Of a stretch of DNA of 64,000 nt, positions 7,728-16,820 are shown in pieces. The notes beneath the pieces are model-generated. The model was given only the letters and a program-made list of their open reading frames with translations, searched no databases and was not told the DNA's origin. Source of the stretch: JACKDW01 sp964621785 (GTDB lineage Bacteria > Myxococcota_A > Polyangia > Nannocystales > Nannocystaceae). Every line of letters starts with the position of its first letter. The stretch's first letter is position 1. The translations under genes and the position numbers were made by a program. Where the stretch lies: contig CAZUPD010000029.1 in the NCBI GenBank assembly GCA_964621785.1, forward strand, positions 3,643 through 67,642, in the 5' to 3' direction.

Positions 7728-9800
7728 GTGCAGCGGTTTGAGCTGGTCCTGGCCTGGCGCCATCTGAGGGCTCAACGCACCCTGCCGGGGTGGGCCAGGG
7801 TCCTCGGCTGGCTGTCGCTGTACATGCTTCTCGCCGGCCTGCTTTTAATTGTAGTTGCAATCTACTCGCCGGTTCCCGTCGACCCCGAAAGCCCGCCCAA
7901 TGCCGGGACCTACGAGCTCCTCTTTGGCGGGGTGACGATCGCCTTGGGGGCAGTGTTTGCGGCCCTCACCGCGCTGTTGCGGATCTTCAACCTCCTCGCC
8001 ACCCTGATCATCATTTCGGTCGCCCAGGGATGTATGGCGTTGGTCGTGGTCTTGAGTTTGATGGGCGGCCTCGGCAACGACTTGGAACAGCGGATACGCA
8101 GCCACGGCGCGGACATCCAAGTCCAAGCAGTCGATGGCCTCGAGTTTGGTGACTACGAAGAGTTGGTCGCGGCACTCGACGGCGATCCAGAGATCGCCGG
8201 CGTCAGCCCATATCTGTTCGGCGAGGTGATGCTGCGCAGCACGTTTAACCGGATCGGAGTCAAGCTCCACGGGATCGATCCCGCGCGACATGGTCGGACG
8301 TCGGGATTGCCCGAGAGTGTGCGCGAAGGGTCCTATACGTTTTTAGAGCATCCGGAGGCGATCGCCGAGTTTGTCGCTCGCTACGCGCCGCCGTCCCATC
8401 ATATAAATGCAGATACACGTGAATTGGGGGCACCCGACCGTAGACCTGTCGGGGAGGGGACCTCCGAGGTGGCCTCGCCGAGGCCCTCCGAAGAAATGTA
8501 TAAGCAAGAGCTTCCGCCGAGCGAGGAGGATGCCTGGGACGACGAGTCGAGCGGGGCGTGGGAAAATGCTGAACACGAGGTCGCCCGCATGCGTGCCGAA
8601 GGCTCGCTCCCTCCGCGGGGGACGGCTTCGACCGTGGCCGCGGACGCGTGGGATGACTCGGACGATTCGGACGACCCGAGCGGCGAGCCCGAACCAGACG
8701 AATGGGACGACGCCTCGAGCGGCGAGTGGGAAGACGCGGCCGAAGAAGTCGCTGACATGCGTGCTGAAGGTTCCTTACCTCCGCGGGGTACAGCTTCGAC
8801 GACCCCGGCCGATGGCGAAACAATCCCGGCCGAGCCAGATGCTCGGGGCGATGGTGCGTGGGAAGATCCCAGTCGAGAAATTCCGCAGCTCCGGGCAAGC
8901 GGGGAACTTCCCCCAGCCCCTGAACCATCTGGGCCCGATCTGTCCAAGTTGCCAGCTCCCGAAGTTGCGATCCGCGAAGGTCCCGAACCGGTGCGCCCAC
9001 CGGTTCTGATCGGCCGTGAACTCGCCGAGTCGCTCGGGGTGCACACCGGCGATCCGGTCCAAGTCATCACGCCGGTTACTCGGATCACCCCGGCAGGTGT
9101 TGTCCCCGGTGTGCTCGCTGCCCAAGTCTCGGGCGTGTTCTACTCGGGTGTCTACGAACTCGACTCGGAACGTGTGTACCTGCCGCTTGCGCTGACCCAG
9201 CGACTGCTCCGCAGTGGTCCCAAGGTGACGGCGATCGCCATCCGCGTGAACACATTCGAGGCGATCGACGAGGTCCGACAACGGGTGGCGTCCGTGCTTG
9301 CCGCCCGAGGGCGCAGTGACCTCGAAGCCCGCGATTACCGCACTCTCAATCGCAACTTATTTACCGCGATGATGCTCGAGCGCTTGGCGATGGCGATTGC
9401 CCTGTTGTTTGTGATCGTCGTCGCGGCCTTCGGCATCCTCGCCAGCAATCTCATGGCTGTGCTCGACCGGGCCCGTGAGATCGCCATCCTCAAAACAATG
9501 GGGACCTCGAGTGCCTCCGTAACCCGCGTGTTTGTCGGTGAGGGCTTGTTGCTCGGATTGATCGGCAGCCTCACCGGTGTGACTGCGGGACTCGTCATCT
9601 GCGCAGTGTTGGCAACGACCGGCCTGCCGATCGACGAAGGTGTCTTTTATATGGAACGCCTACCGGTGGAGGTACATCCACTCGAAGTCGTTGCAATCGC
9701 AGCCGCAGCGGTGGTGATCGTATGGATCTCGAGTCTGTACCCGGCGCGTGTTGCAGGTGCGCTAGCTCCGGTCGAGGTCCTGCGCTCGAGCGAGTTGTAG
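7728..9800 (+). CDS. LolC/LolE-type ABC permease, second paralogue
   Basis: A homologue of the preceding gene: N-terminal FELVLAWRHLRAQRTLPGW corresponds to LHLKIAWRHLRGVDQAPRW, and the FtsX tail has DRAREIAILKTMGTSSASV. It probably forms a heterodimer with the 5454 product, as LolC and LolE do. It too carries a long insert (about residues 235-415) with Trp-Asp/Glu repeats (EWEDAAEEVADMRAEGSLPPRG and AWEDPSREIPQLRASGELPP types). The GTG at 7728 has a purine-rich sequence upstream (AAAGAGGCAGG). TGYANNTRCA copies are at 7850 and 8408. The insert composition and repeats are shared with the paralogue, so they predate or track the duplication. Confidence 0.8.
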   Translation: MQRFELVLAWRHLRAQRTLPGWARVLGWLSLYMLLAGLLLIVVAIYSPVPVDPESPPNAGTYELLFGGVTIALGAVFAALTALLRIFNLLATLIIISVAQGCMALVVVLSLMGGLGNDLEQRIRSHGADIQVQAVDGLEFGDYEELVAALDGDPEIAGVSPYLFGEVMLRSTFNRIGVKLHGIDPARHGRTSGLPESVREGSYTFLEHPEAIAEFVARYAPPSHHINADTRELGAPDRRPVGEGTSEVASPRPSEEMYKQELPPSEEDAWDDESSGAWENAEHEVARMRAEGSLPPRGTASTVAADAWDDSDDSDDPSGEPEPDEWDDASSGEWEDAAEEVADMRAEGSLPPRGTASTTPADGETIPAEPDARGDGAWEDPSREIPQLRASGELPPAPEPSGPDLSKLPAPEVAIREGPEPVRPPVLIGRELAESLGVHTGDPVQVITPVTRITPAGVVPGVLAAQVSGVFYSGVYELDSERVYLPLALTQRLLRSGPKVTAIAIRVNTFEAIDEVRQRVASVLAARGRSDLEARDYRTLNRNLFTAMMLERLAMAIALLFVIVVAAFGILASNLMAVLDRAREIAILKTMGTSSASVTRVFVGEGLLLGLIGSLTGVTAGLVICAVLATTGLPIDEGVFYMERLPVEVHPLEVVAIAAAAVVIVWISSLYPARVAGALAPVEVLRSSEL

Positions 9801-9823
9801 TCGCCAACAGCGGCCGCACGGCG

Positions 9824-9852
9824 TTGACAGGGTAGGGGCCCCATCATAGTGT
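9824..9852 (+). promoter_or_regulatory. Candidate sigma70 promoter for lolD
   Basis: TTGACA at 9824-9829, a 17-base spacer and TAGTGT at 9847-9852, about 24 bases before the preferred lolD ATG (9876). A start at the in-frame GTG 9849 would sit inside the -10 box, which argues for the ATG. Sequence match only. Confidence 0.35.
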
Positions 9853-9875
9853 GGCGCGACTTTTTTCGAGCCCGA

Positions 9876-10613
<738 letters not shown>

Positions 10614-10620
10614 GCCCTCC

Positions 10621-13215
10621 GTGACACGGCCGTCGACACACATCTCGCAGGCTTGGGTCCGCACGCGCGCGGTCCGATGTATTTGTATGATCATGTGTGT
10701 CCTCGGCATGTTGTTGCCGAGTGCGGGCAACGCCGAGTTTTCGCCGCTCGAGCGCGAGGCGATGGCGAGGGTCCTGATGCTGGCGGATGTCCCGGGCGAC
10801 GTCTACGGCCAGCCGATCGCCGAGATCCGATTTGAGGGCAACCGCCGGGTCGAGTCCGAGGCGATGTCGCTCGAGATCGAGAGCTCCGCAGGTGCGTTGG
10901 TCAATCCGACGACACTTGCGATCGACGTGCGCCGGTTGTGGGCGATGGGCAAGTTCTCCGATGTCCGCGTGTCCGGCGAGCTCGCGCCCAACGGGGTCGT
11001 GTTGACCTACACGGTCAAGGAGCGGCCGACGATCCGCAAGATCATCTTGCAGGGCAACGACAAGAAAAAACTCGACGACATCAACGAGGTGCTTGACCTC
11101 GAAAAAAACGCGATTCTCGACCTGGGCGACGTCAAGGCCAATGTTGAGAAGATCCGCGAGTTGTATGTACAAGATGGTTTTTTCCTGGTCGACGTTTCCT
11201 ACGCGCTGCAGCCAGTGCCCGACTCGCCCGGACAGACCGATGTCGTATTTGTCATCCGCGAGGCCGCCGAGGTTATCGTCCGCAAGATCACGTTTGTCGG
11301 CAACGAAGCGTTTAGCGACAAAGAACTCGCGCGCTACATGCAGACGCGGGTCGGCGGCTACCTCAGCGTGCTCACCAAGCGGGCGGGCGGGGTGTTCAAC
11401 CGCGAGGCGTTTGCCGCCGATGTCCAACTGCTGAAATCATTTTACAACGACAAGGGCCACCTCGATTTCAACGTCAAAGATCCCGAGCTGTCCCTCAGTC
11501 CAGATCGCCGTTTTGTCTACCTCACGATTCCCGTCGAAGAGGGTCCTCAGTACAAGATCGGCCGGATCCGGGCGCGTGAGGTGCTGCCCCGCGGCGAGGA
11601 GCCGCTGTTTACCGAAAAGCAGTTGTCCGAGTCGATCGATCCGCTGTTGCGGGAGGACGATGTCGCGTCGATGGGGACGGTGCAGAAGATCATCCAGGAC
11701 ATCGAGCGACGCTACAAGGATGTCGGCTACGCCAATGTCAATGTCATCCCCGACGCCCGCCAAGACAAGGAAAACCTCAAGCTCTATATGACGCTCGAGG
11801 TCGGCAAGGGAGAGCTGGTCTACATCGAGCGGATCAACATCCTCGGCAACGACAAAACCGCCGACAAGGTCATTCGCCGCGAGCTCACCCTCAACGAGGG
11901 GGACCTGTACTCCGAGACAGGTAAAGAAGTTTCCGAGTTCAACGTCCTGCGCGTCGGCTACTTCTCCGACGTCACGATCTCAACCTCCCCAGGGACGGCC
12001 GACAACAAGATCGTGCTCAACGTCGAGGTCACCGAGCGGCTCACCGGGACGTTCCAAGTCGGCGCCGGGTTTTCGACCATCGAGAACTTCGTGCTGCAGG
12101 CCCAGGTGCAGTACGACAACTTCCTCGGCCGTGGGTCGACAGTGACCTTCCAGGCCCAACTATCGAGTTTGCGGCGCCTGTTCAATCTCTCGTACTACAC
12201 GCGCTACTTCCTCGACAGTCGCTGGCAGTTCGTCTTCAACATCTTCAACACGCAAAACATCTTCCCGAGCTTCAACCGCGGAAGTACGGGCTTTCGCGTC
12301 AGCTGGGGCTATCCGATCCCCAAGCTGCGCAACCTGGTGGCGTTTGTCGGATACTCGTTCGAGTACGTCACTGTCGGGTTTGGCACCGGTGGCAACTTGG
12401 GAGGCATTTTCTCGCCGGGTTCGCTGACCAATATTCCTGTACAAGCACTGATCTCCAACCTGTTCTCCAACGGCGTCACCTCGTCGATCATCGCCCGACT
12501 CAACTACGACACCACCGACAACTACCTGTTCCCGACCCGGGGGATGCGGCACGAGTTGCGGATGGAGTTCGCCAGCAAGTACGTCGGCTCGCAAAACCGG
12601 TTCAACCGCTATCACTTCACCGGCCGCCTGTATTTCCCGATCATCCGCAGCAAGCAGGCGTTTCGCGCATGGCTGGTGTTCAAGACCCAGTTGCAGGTCG
12701 GGTTTATCCACGGTCCCGAGGCCAAGGGCGTACCGATCTTCGAGCGCTACTTCCCGGGCGGGATCTTCGGCCACGGCATGATCCGCGGCTATCGCCTGCG
12801 CAGCTTGGGCCCCAAGATCAAGGTCCAACGCTCACCCGATCCAACCGCCGAACTCATTGCCTACGAGATCGGTGGCAACTTGCTGACCTCGCTCAACGCC
12901 GAGCTGGAGTTCATGATGATCCCACCGGCACAGATCAAGGGCGTACTGTTCTTCGATACCGGCAATGCTTTCAATACAGAACCGGTCTATTGCAACGAAC
13001 CCGATCCCGTGCAGCTGCCCAAGGCCGATCCGTGCACGGGCTTCCGCTTCCGCGACCTACGAGTGTCGATGGGCTTCGGGTTCCGCTGGCAGTCGCCGAT
13101 CGGCCCGCTCCGGTTCGAATGGGGCTTCCCGCTCGACCGCCAAGCCGCGACCGAGTACACGCCGCAGGGCGAGGACCCGGTGGTGTTTGAGTTCAACGTA
13201 GGCAACTCCTTCTAA
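10621..13215 (+). CDS. bamA: Outer membrane protein assembly factor BamA
   Basis: BamA inserts beta-barrel proteins into the outer membrane. The GTG at 10621 (just after lolD) gives an Arg-containing N-region, a hydrophobic core and a cleavage-like PSAGNA|EF; the ATG at 10687 is an alternative. Several POTRA-like repeats follow (IAEIRFEGNRRVES, IRKIILQGNDKKK, VRKITFVGNEAFSD, IERINILGNDKTADKVIRREL), then a beta-barrel from about residue 455. The MIRGYRLRS motif is the conserved VRGF/Y element of barrel loop 6, and the protein ends in Phe (NVGNSF) as outer-membrane barrels do. The total of 864 residues is slightly long. A TGYANNTRCA copy is at 11162. Two Skp genes follow beyond a hairpin-rich spacer. 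Confidence 0.95.
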   Translation: MTRPSTHISQAWVRTRAVRCICMIMCVLGMLLPSAGNAEFSPLEREAMARVLMLADVPGDVYGQPIAEIRFEGNRRVESEAMSLEIESSAGALVNPTTLAIDVRRLWAMGKFSDVRVSGELAPNGVVLTYTVKERPTIRKIILQGNDKKKLDDINEVLDLEKNAILDLGDVKANVEKIRELYVQDGFFLVDVSYALQPVPDSPGQTDVVFVIREAAEVIVRKITFVGNEAFSDKELARYMQTRVGGYLSVLTKRAGGVFNREAFAADVQLLKSFYNDKGHLDFNVKDPELSLSPDRRFVYLTIPVEEGPQYKIGRIRAREVLPRGEEPLFTEKQLSESIDPLLREDDVASMGTVQKIIQDIERRYKDVGYANVNVIPDARQDKENLKLYMTLEVGKGELVYIERINILGNDKTADKVIRRELTLNEGDLYSETGKEVSEFNVLRVGYFSDVTISTSPGTADNKIVLNVEVTERLTGTFQVGAGFSTIENFVLQAQVQYDNFLGRGSTVTFQAQLSSLRRLFNLSYYTRYFLDSRWQFVFNIFNTQNIFPSFNRGSTGFRVSWGYPIPKLRNLVAFVGYSFEYVTVGFGTGGNLGGIFSPGSLTNIPVQALISNLFSNGVTSSIIARLNYDTTDNYLFPTRGMRHELRMEFASKYVGSQNRFNRYHFTGRLYFPIIRSKQAFRAWLVFKTQLQVGFIHGPEAKGVPIFERYFPGGIFGHGMIRGYRLRSLGPKIKVQRSPDPTAELIAYEIGGNLLTSLNAELEFMMIPPAQIKGVLFFDTGNAFNTEPVYCNEPDPVQLPKADPCTGFRFRDLRVSMGFGFRWQSPIGPLRFEWGFPLDRQAATEYTPQGEDPVVFEFNVGNSF

Positions 13216-13778
13216 GCAGCTCGAGGCCGTCTCCTCGCTGGGTTTTCACCGAGGATGTGGTGGGCAAAAGTTGCAGCACCACCAGTGCAGCTGCGTTTTG
13301 CCCACCACATCCTCGGCAAAAATTCCTGCGCGAGGAGACAGCCGAGGGCGTCGAACTGCTTTCGCGTGCCGATTTCGCCGAGGCCGTGCAATTGGCCTAT
13401 CAAGTAAATTCGGGACTGAATCAGCTCACTGCTCAGAACGTTTGCCTTCCTCATCGACACAACTTCACGACTCAGCAAGGCTAAAAAACGGGGAGTCTCG
13501 CTTCGCAATTTGCCTCACTTTGCGATGACCTCGCCCAGACGGTGAAAGGCCAAACTTTTGCCGCAGGACGGGAATAGATGCTTCGCGGGTGAGTCTTCTC
13601 CGCTGTGATCGCCGGCAAGAAGGTCTCGTCGGCCGATGCGAGAATTGAATCTCGCAGTCACAAAGGGGTCGGTAGCAGCCGAAGATAACCGTTTCCCCAT
13701 GAATGGCGGCCAGCTCGCCGCGTCAGTGTGCGAGTTGCCGCCTGTGGCAGCGAAAGCTAAGGTCCGACCGTTTCCGTT
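13216..13778. other. bamA-skp spacer with a long hairpin
   Basis: 563 bases without a convincing gene. It holds the long inverted repeat at 13229-13339. The remaining sequence up to the Skp start shows no clear ORF, tRNA or promoter. The long minus-strand frame 13515-14408 only shadows the skp gene. Confidence 0.5.
13229..13339. repeat. Long two-tier inverted repeat (hairpin)
   Basis: The outer arms GTCTCCTCGC (13229-13238) and its complement (13330-13339) flank perfect 21-bp inner arms (13249-13269 and 13296-13316, CCGAGGATGTGGTGGGCAAAA and its complement). A further GCAGC/GCTGC pair lies in the loop. It directly follows the bamA stop. No T-tract follows, so a simple intrinsic terminator is unlikely. 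A structured RNA, an attenuator between bamA and skp, or a palindromic repeat element are possibilities. Confidence 0.85.
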
Positions 13779-14321
13779 ATGCGCCGAATTGCCCTCACAA
13801 CCGTGTGTGCCCTGGCCTGCACCCTCGTGCAAAGCCTCCCGCAATCCGCCGTGGCAGCCGATGTCGAAGTCTTGAAAAAAGTCGCCGTCGTCGAAGTCCA
13901 GCGTGTGTTGCTCGAGACAACCCAAGGCAATAAGTCCAAAAAGAAACTCGAAAAGTCGTTTGCCAAGAGCCAAGCCAAGCTCGACCGCAAGACCAAAGAG
14001 TTGCAAAAACAGGCCGAGGATCTTCGCGCAAAGGCCGCGATGCTCTCGGGCACTGAATTGCAAAAGCGCCAGCAAGACCTGTTGATGAAAGATCAGGAAT
14101 TGCAGCAGCTCTACATGGAGCTGCAAGAACGCCTCGCCCGCGAAGAGGGCATGCTGGTCGAAAAGGTCTACAAGAACACCCAGGCGATCGTCGCCAAGAT
14201 CGCGGCCGACGATGGTCTGCAGATCGTGCTCGTGCGCTCGCCCGATACCGTGGTCCATGCGAGCCCCAAACTCGATATCACCAACCGCGTCATCGTGGCG
14301 TACGACAAAAAACACAAGTAA
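13779..14321 (+). CDS. Periplasmic chaperone, OmpH/Skp family (first copy)
   Basis: It is predicted to hold unfolded outer-membrane proteins in the periplasm for BamA. The 180 residues start with a signal peptide (MRRIALTTVCALACTLVQS, cleavage near AVAA). A short beta segment VAVVEVQRVLLET follows, then a long Lys/Glu/Gln-rich coiled coil (about 55-130) and the C-terminal LQIVLVRSPDTVVHASPKLDITNRVI core typical of Skp. A near-identical architecture is repeated by the next gene 15 bases downstream, indicating tandem duplication. Confidence 0.88.
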   Translation: MRRIALTTVCALACTLVQSLPQSAVAADVEVLKKVAVVEVQRVLLETTQGNKSKKKLEKSFAKSQAKLDRKTKELQKQAEDLRAKAAMLSGTELQKRQQDLLMKDQELQQLYMELQERLAREEGMLVEKVYKNTQAIVAKIAADDGLQIVLVRSPDTVVHASPKLDITNRVIVAYDKKHK

Positions 14322-14336
14322 CCGAGGATTGCACCC

Positions 14337-14882
14337 ATGAATTTCCGTTACACCCTGCTTCGCAGTTTCATTGCATCTACAATGGTTATCGGTGCCGTCT
14401 CGGTTCAAAGCGTCGCCACCGAGGCCAAGGCCGCCGTGCCCCAGGTCCGCAAGGTCGCAGTTGTCAATATGCAGACCGTCCTCAACAAGACCAAAGAAGG
14501 GAAAGCCGCCCGCAAAAAGCTCGAGGCCGCTTCCAAGGCCAAGCAGACCAAACTCGATAAGAAGCGTCGCAAGCTAGAGGCCGATCAGGCCAAGCTCAAG
14601 GACCTCAAGGGTCAGCAATTGATGCAGGCACAAGAAAAACTCCAGCGCGAGGCCATGGAGTTGCAACAGGTCTATATGGTGTCCCAGCAGGAGCTCGCCG
14701 AACAAGAGGCCCGGGTCCTGCAAGACATCTACACCAAGTGCCAAAAAGTGGTCGATAAGATCGCCGTCGAAATGGGCCTCGACCTGGTCCTCGTCGAAGA
14801 TGCCAACAACATGATCTATCGCAAGGACGGGCTCGATATCACCAACACGGTGATCCAGCGGTACAACAAACAACACCCGTAG
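14337..14882 (+). CDS. Periplasmic chaperone, OmpH/Skp family (second copy)
   Basis: A 181-residue paralogue of the preceding gene with a signal peptide ending near TEAKA, core strand VAVVNMQTVLNKTKEG, a Lys/Gln/Glu coiled coil (about 60-130) and C-terminal LDLVLVEDANNMIYRKDGLDITNTVIQRY. Skp works as a trimer, so the two copies could form mixed or specialised trimers; that is inference. A TGYANNTRCA copy (14372) falls in the signal peptide as Ala-Ser-Thr. A terminator follows at 14902. Confidence 0.88.
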   Translation: MNFRYTLLRSFIASTMVIGAVSVQSVATEAKAAVPQVRKVAVVNMQTVLNKTKEGKAARKKLEAASKAKQTKLDKKRRKLEADQAKLKDLKGQQLMQAQEKLQREAMELQQVYMVSQQELAEQEARVLQDIYTKCQKVVDKIAVEMGLDLVLVEDANNMIYRKDGLDITNTVIQRYNKQHP

Positions 14883-14901
14883 CATCGACTGCACACCCAA
14901 G

Positions 14902-14925
14902 ACCCGCGCACTGTCGCGGGTTTTC
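14902..14925 (+). terminator. Rho-independent terminator after the skp pair
   Basis: Stem ACCCGCG / CGCGGGT with loop CACTGT, followed by TTTTC. It lies 20 bases after the second skp stop and about 95 bases before fabZ, so it separates the envelope-assembly unit from fabZ. Confidence 0.8.
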
Positions 14926-15018
14926 GTATCTTCCGGACGAGCCGACGCCGCTGCGCGAGAATATCGGCGGCCGAAAAACGGTCGACTCACCCGATTCTGC
15001 TATTCTCCGCGTCTCGCC

Positions 15019-15480
15019 ATGCTACTCGACGCGATCGCTGTCCAAGACATCCTTCCCCACCGCCCCCCGTTTTTGTTCATCGACCGGGTCGTGTCGATCG
15101 AAGGTGACACGATCATTGCACACAAGGCCGTGTCCGCCTGCGAGCCTGTGCTCCAGGGGCACTTCCCCGGCAACCCGATCCTCCCCGGTGTCGTCCAAGT
15201 CGAGGCCATGGCCCAGGCCGCGGTGCTGCTCGTCGGGAAGTTGGGCAAGTTCGACAGCGAGCGCGACAACTGCCTGTTCATCGGCATTCAAGAGGCAAAG
15301 TTCCGCCAACCAGTCCTCCCCGGCGAGCTGCTCGAGATCGAAGTCAAGGCTGTACGTCTCGGTCGGATCGGCAAGTTCGAGGGGGTCGTTCGCGTCGGTG
15401 ACACGGTCAAGAGCCAGGCGAAATTTACGGCCGTCATCGCGCCCAAGGAAAAAAGTGTAGCTACAACGGAGGCGTCGTGA
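15019..15480 (+). CDS. fabZ: 3-hydroxyacyl-[acyl-carrier-protein] dehydratase
   Basis: FabZ dehydrates 3-hydroxyacyl-ACP in fatty acid elongation. The 153-residue hotdog-fold protein has the catalytic His in DILPHRPPFLFIDRV and the catalytic Glu in GHFPGNPILPGVVQVEAMAQ. fabZ commonly sits between lpxD and lpxA after bamA-skp; here neither lpx gene is present. A TGYANNTRCA copy (15456) encodes Val-Ala-Thr near the C-terminus. The stop overlaps the GTG start of the next gene by four bases. Confidence 0.96.
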   Translation: MLLDAIAVQDILPHRPPFLFIDRVVSIEGDTIIAHKAVSACEPVLQGHFPGNPILPGVVQVEAMAQAAVLLVGKLGKFDSERDNCLFIGIQEAKFRQPVLPGELLEIEVKAVRLGRIGKFEGVVRVGDTVKSQAKFTAVIAPKEKSVATTEAS

Positions 15481-16127
15481 ACGTCCGACAGATGACCGGC
15501 TGCTTGGTGGCCAGTGTCATTGTCGTTGCGTGTGCAAGTTCCTCGCAACGCCAGCTGCGCAAGGCCAGTCGCGAGCTCGCCCGTTCGGTCGGTAAGGGGG
15601 ATGCCAAGGCCGTCGACAAGGCCGTGCTCCCCGGCGTGCGCAACCTTGTCGACTACAAACAGTTGATGGGAACCGACGAGCGCCGTAAACAGGCCCGTCG
15701 CGAGTTTGAAAAACCAGGCTCACTGTCGCCGACAGCGGTGCTGTTTTTGGCCAACGATCTGCCAGTAGAAATCGTCGAGACCGACAAAGGCTGGGTGTTT
15801 GCCGAGGATCCGACCGATTTCTACAGCCAGGCGACACCGCGTGCGGCCCTGCGAAGTCTTGTACGGGCCAGCCGGATGGAGCGCTGGGATGTGTTGCTAA
15901 AACTCGCTCCCGAGCGCTACCGCATCGGACTCAACGAACCGATGCTGGCCCGCGCGTGGACCGAAGGTGAGTACGGCGAGCAACTTCGCGAAGCGAGAGA
16001 TCGACTCGCCGATCATCTCGCCGATCCGATCACCCAAGATGCACACGCAGCAGTGCTCGATCTCGGTGATGAAAAGCGCGTGTATTTAGAGCGTGAAGGT
16101 GCACGTTGGGTCGTGGTCGATTTTTAG
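15477..16127 (+). CDS. Putative lipoprotein, unknown function
   Basis: 216 residues starting at GTG 15477, translationally coupled to fabZ. A short signal ends in a lipobox (VIVVAC, Cys near residue 20). The mature part is charged and mainly helical in appearance, with several Arg/Leu-rich segments (RAALRSLVRASRMERWDVLLKLAPERYRIGL) and a C-terminal WVVVDF. I do not recognise the family. Co-location with fabZ and the envelope block suggests an envelope role only weakly. Confidence 0.75.
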   Translation: MNVRQMTGCLVASVIVVACASSSQRQLRKASRELARSVGKGDAKAVDKAVLPGVRNLVDYKQLMGTDERRKQARREFEKPGSLSPTAVLFLANDLPVEIVETDKGWVFAEDPTDFYSQATPRAALRSLVRASRMERWDVLLKLAPERYRIGLNEPMLARAWTEGEYGEQLREARDRLADHLADPITQDAHAAVLDLGDEKRVYLEREGARWVVVDF

Positions 16128-16518
16128 GACCACACACAAACACCTCGCACGAACCTCATCCCGGCCAAATTACGAAGTGGTTGGGTTCGCGCTGGCGACA
16201 AGTCGCGCGAGCGTGGGGAAGATATTGAGCTGTAGCGAAAGGGAAGCTGCTCGCACACGTGTCCGATTTGTTTACGTCGCAGGGGTCATCGAGTGGTTGC
16301 AGCCGGTTTTATCGGCGTTAGGCTGATCACTAGGATGGCTCACAAAACTCGTATCGACTGTTTCGGCCTCGCGGCCTGCGTCCGATCCGAAGGGCCATCA
16401 CGCAACGCAATCGTCACGCATGACGGCAGTAACTGTGAGCTTGTCAACGTACTGTCTTCGGGCTGTGGTCCGGCGACGAGGCTCGGGGACCGACTTCCCC
16501 GGATTGGGTAGGCGTATC
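16128..16518. other. Spacer before the small ORF
   Basis: 391 bases without a recognisable gene, tRNA or strong promoter. It may contain the leader of the 54-residue ORF at 16519. Confidence 0.4.
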
Positions 16519-16683
16519 ATGCAACTGTTCTGGAATATCCAACCTCCGTCTCGAACTCGTAGCCCCGAGCTTCAGCCGCGTCTAGAGCTGCCGTTGGTCG
16601 ATCCCCGGGAGCTCGATCGGAAGCCCGAACAAGAGGAAGTCAGCGACGATCGTGGCGTCGCCGTGATCGACTTCTACATCTAA
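16519..16683 (+). CDS. Small 54-residue protein, unknown
   Basis: An ATG-started ORF encoding a Pro/Arg/Glu-rich peptide (MQLFWNIQPPSRTRSPE... ending DDRGVAVIDFYI). It has no signal peptide or cysteine. Support comes from a strong terminator 22 bases after the stop and from lack of any other gene in this 690-base interval. No Shine-Dalgarno sequence is obvious. It could be a regulatory small protein or a peptide precursor; no modification enzymes are nearby. Confidence 0.45.
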   Translation: MQLFWNIQPPSRTRSPELQPRLELPLVDPRELDRKPEQEEVSDDRGVAVIDFYI

Positions 16684-16705
16684 AAACGTCCCAATCGGCG
16701 AAAGA

Positions 16706-16736
16706 GGGGGTGGTCCTTGTGGCTATCCCCTTTTTT
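16706..16736 (+). terminator. Rho-independent terminator after the small ORF
   Basis: GGGGGTGG (16706-16713) pairs with CTATCCCC (16723-16730), using two G-U pairs, and is followed by six T residues (16731-16736). It supports a separate short transcript upstream of the FHA gene. Confidence 0.75.
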
Positions 16737-16820
16737 CATGGTTGTGCAAAATGCGCAGGAACTCTTCCGCCCTGCGTGAAATTGATTCCTCCGCGGGCAC
16801 CATCCTGTTAGCCTCCCGAC

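Noticed and set aside
13515..14408. 297-codon minus-strand frame opposite the first skp gene
   Set aside because: The skp gene on the plus strand has a signal peptide, coiled coil and family motifs; the antisense frame has none.
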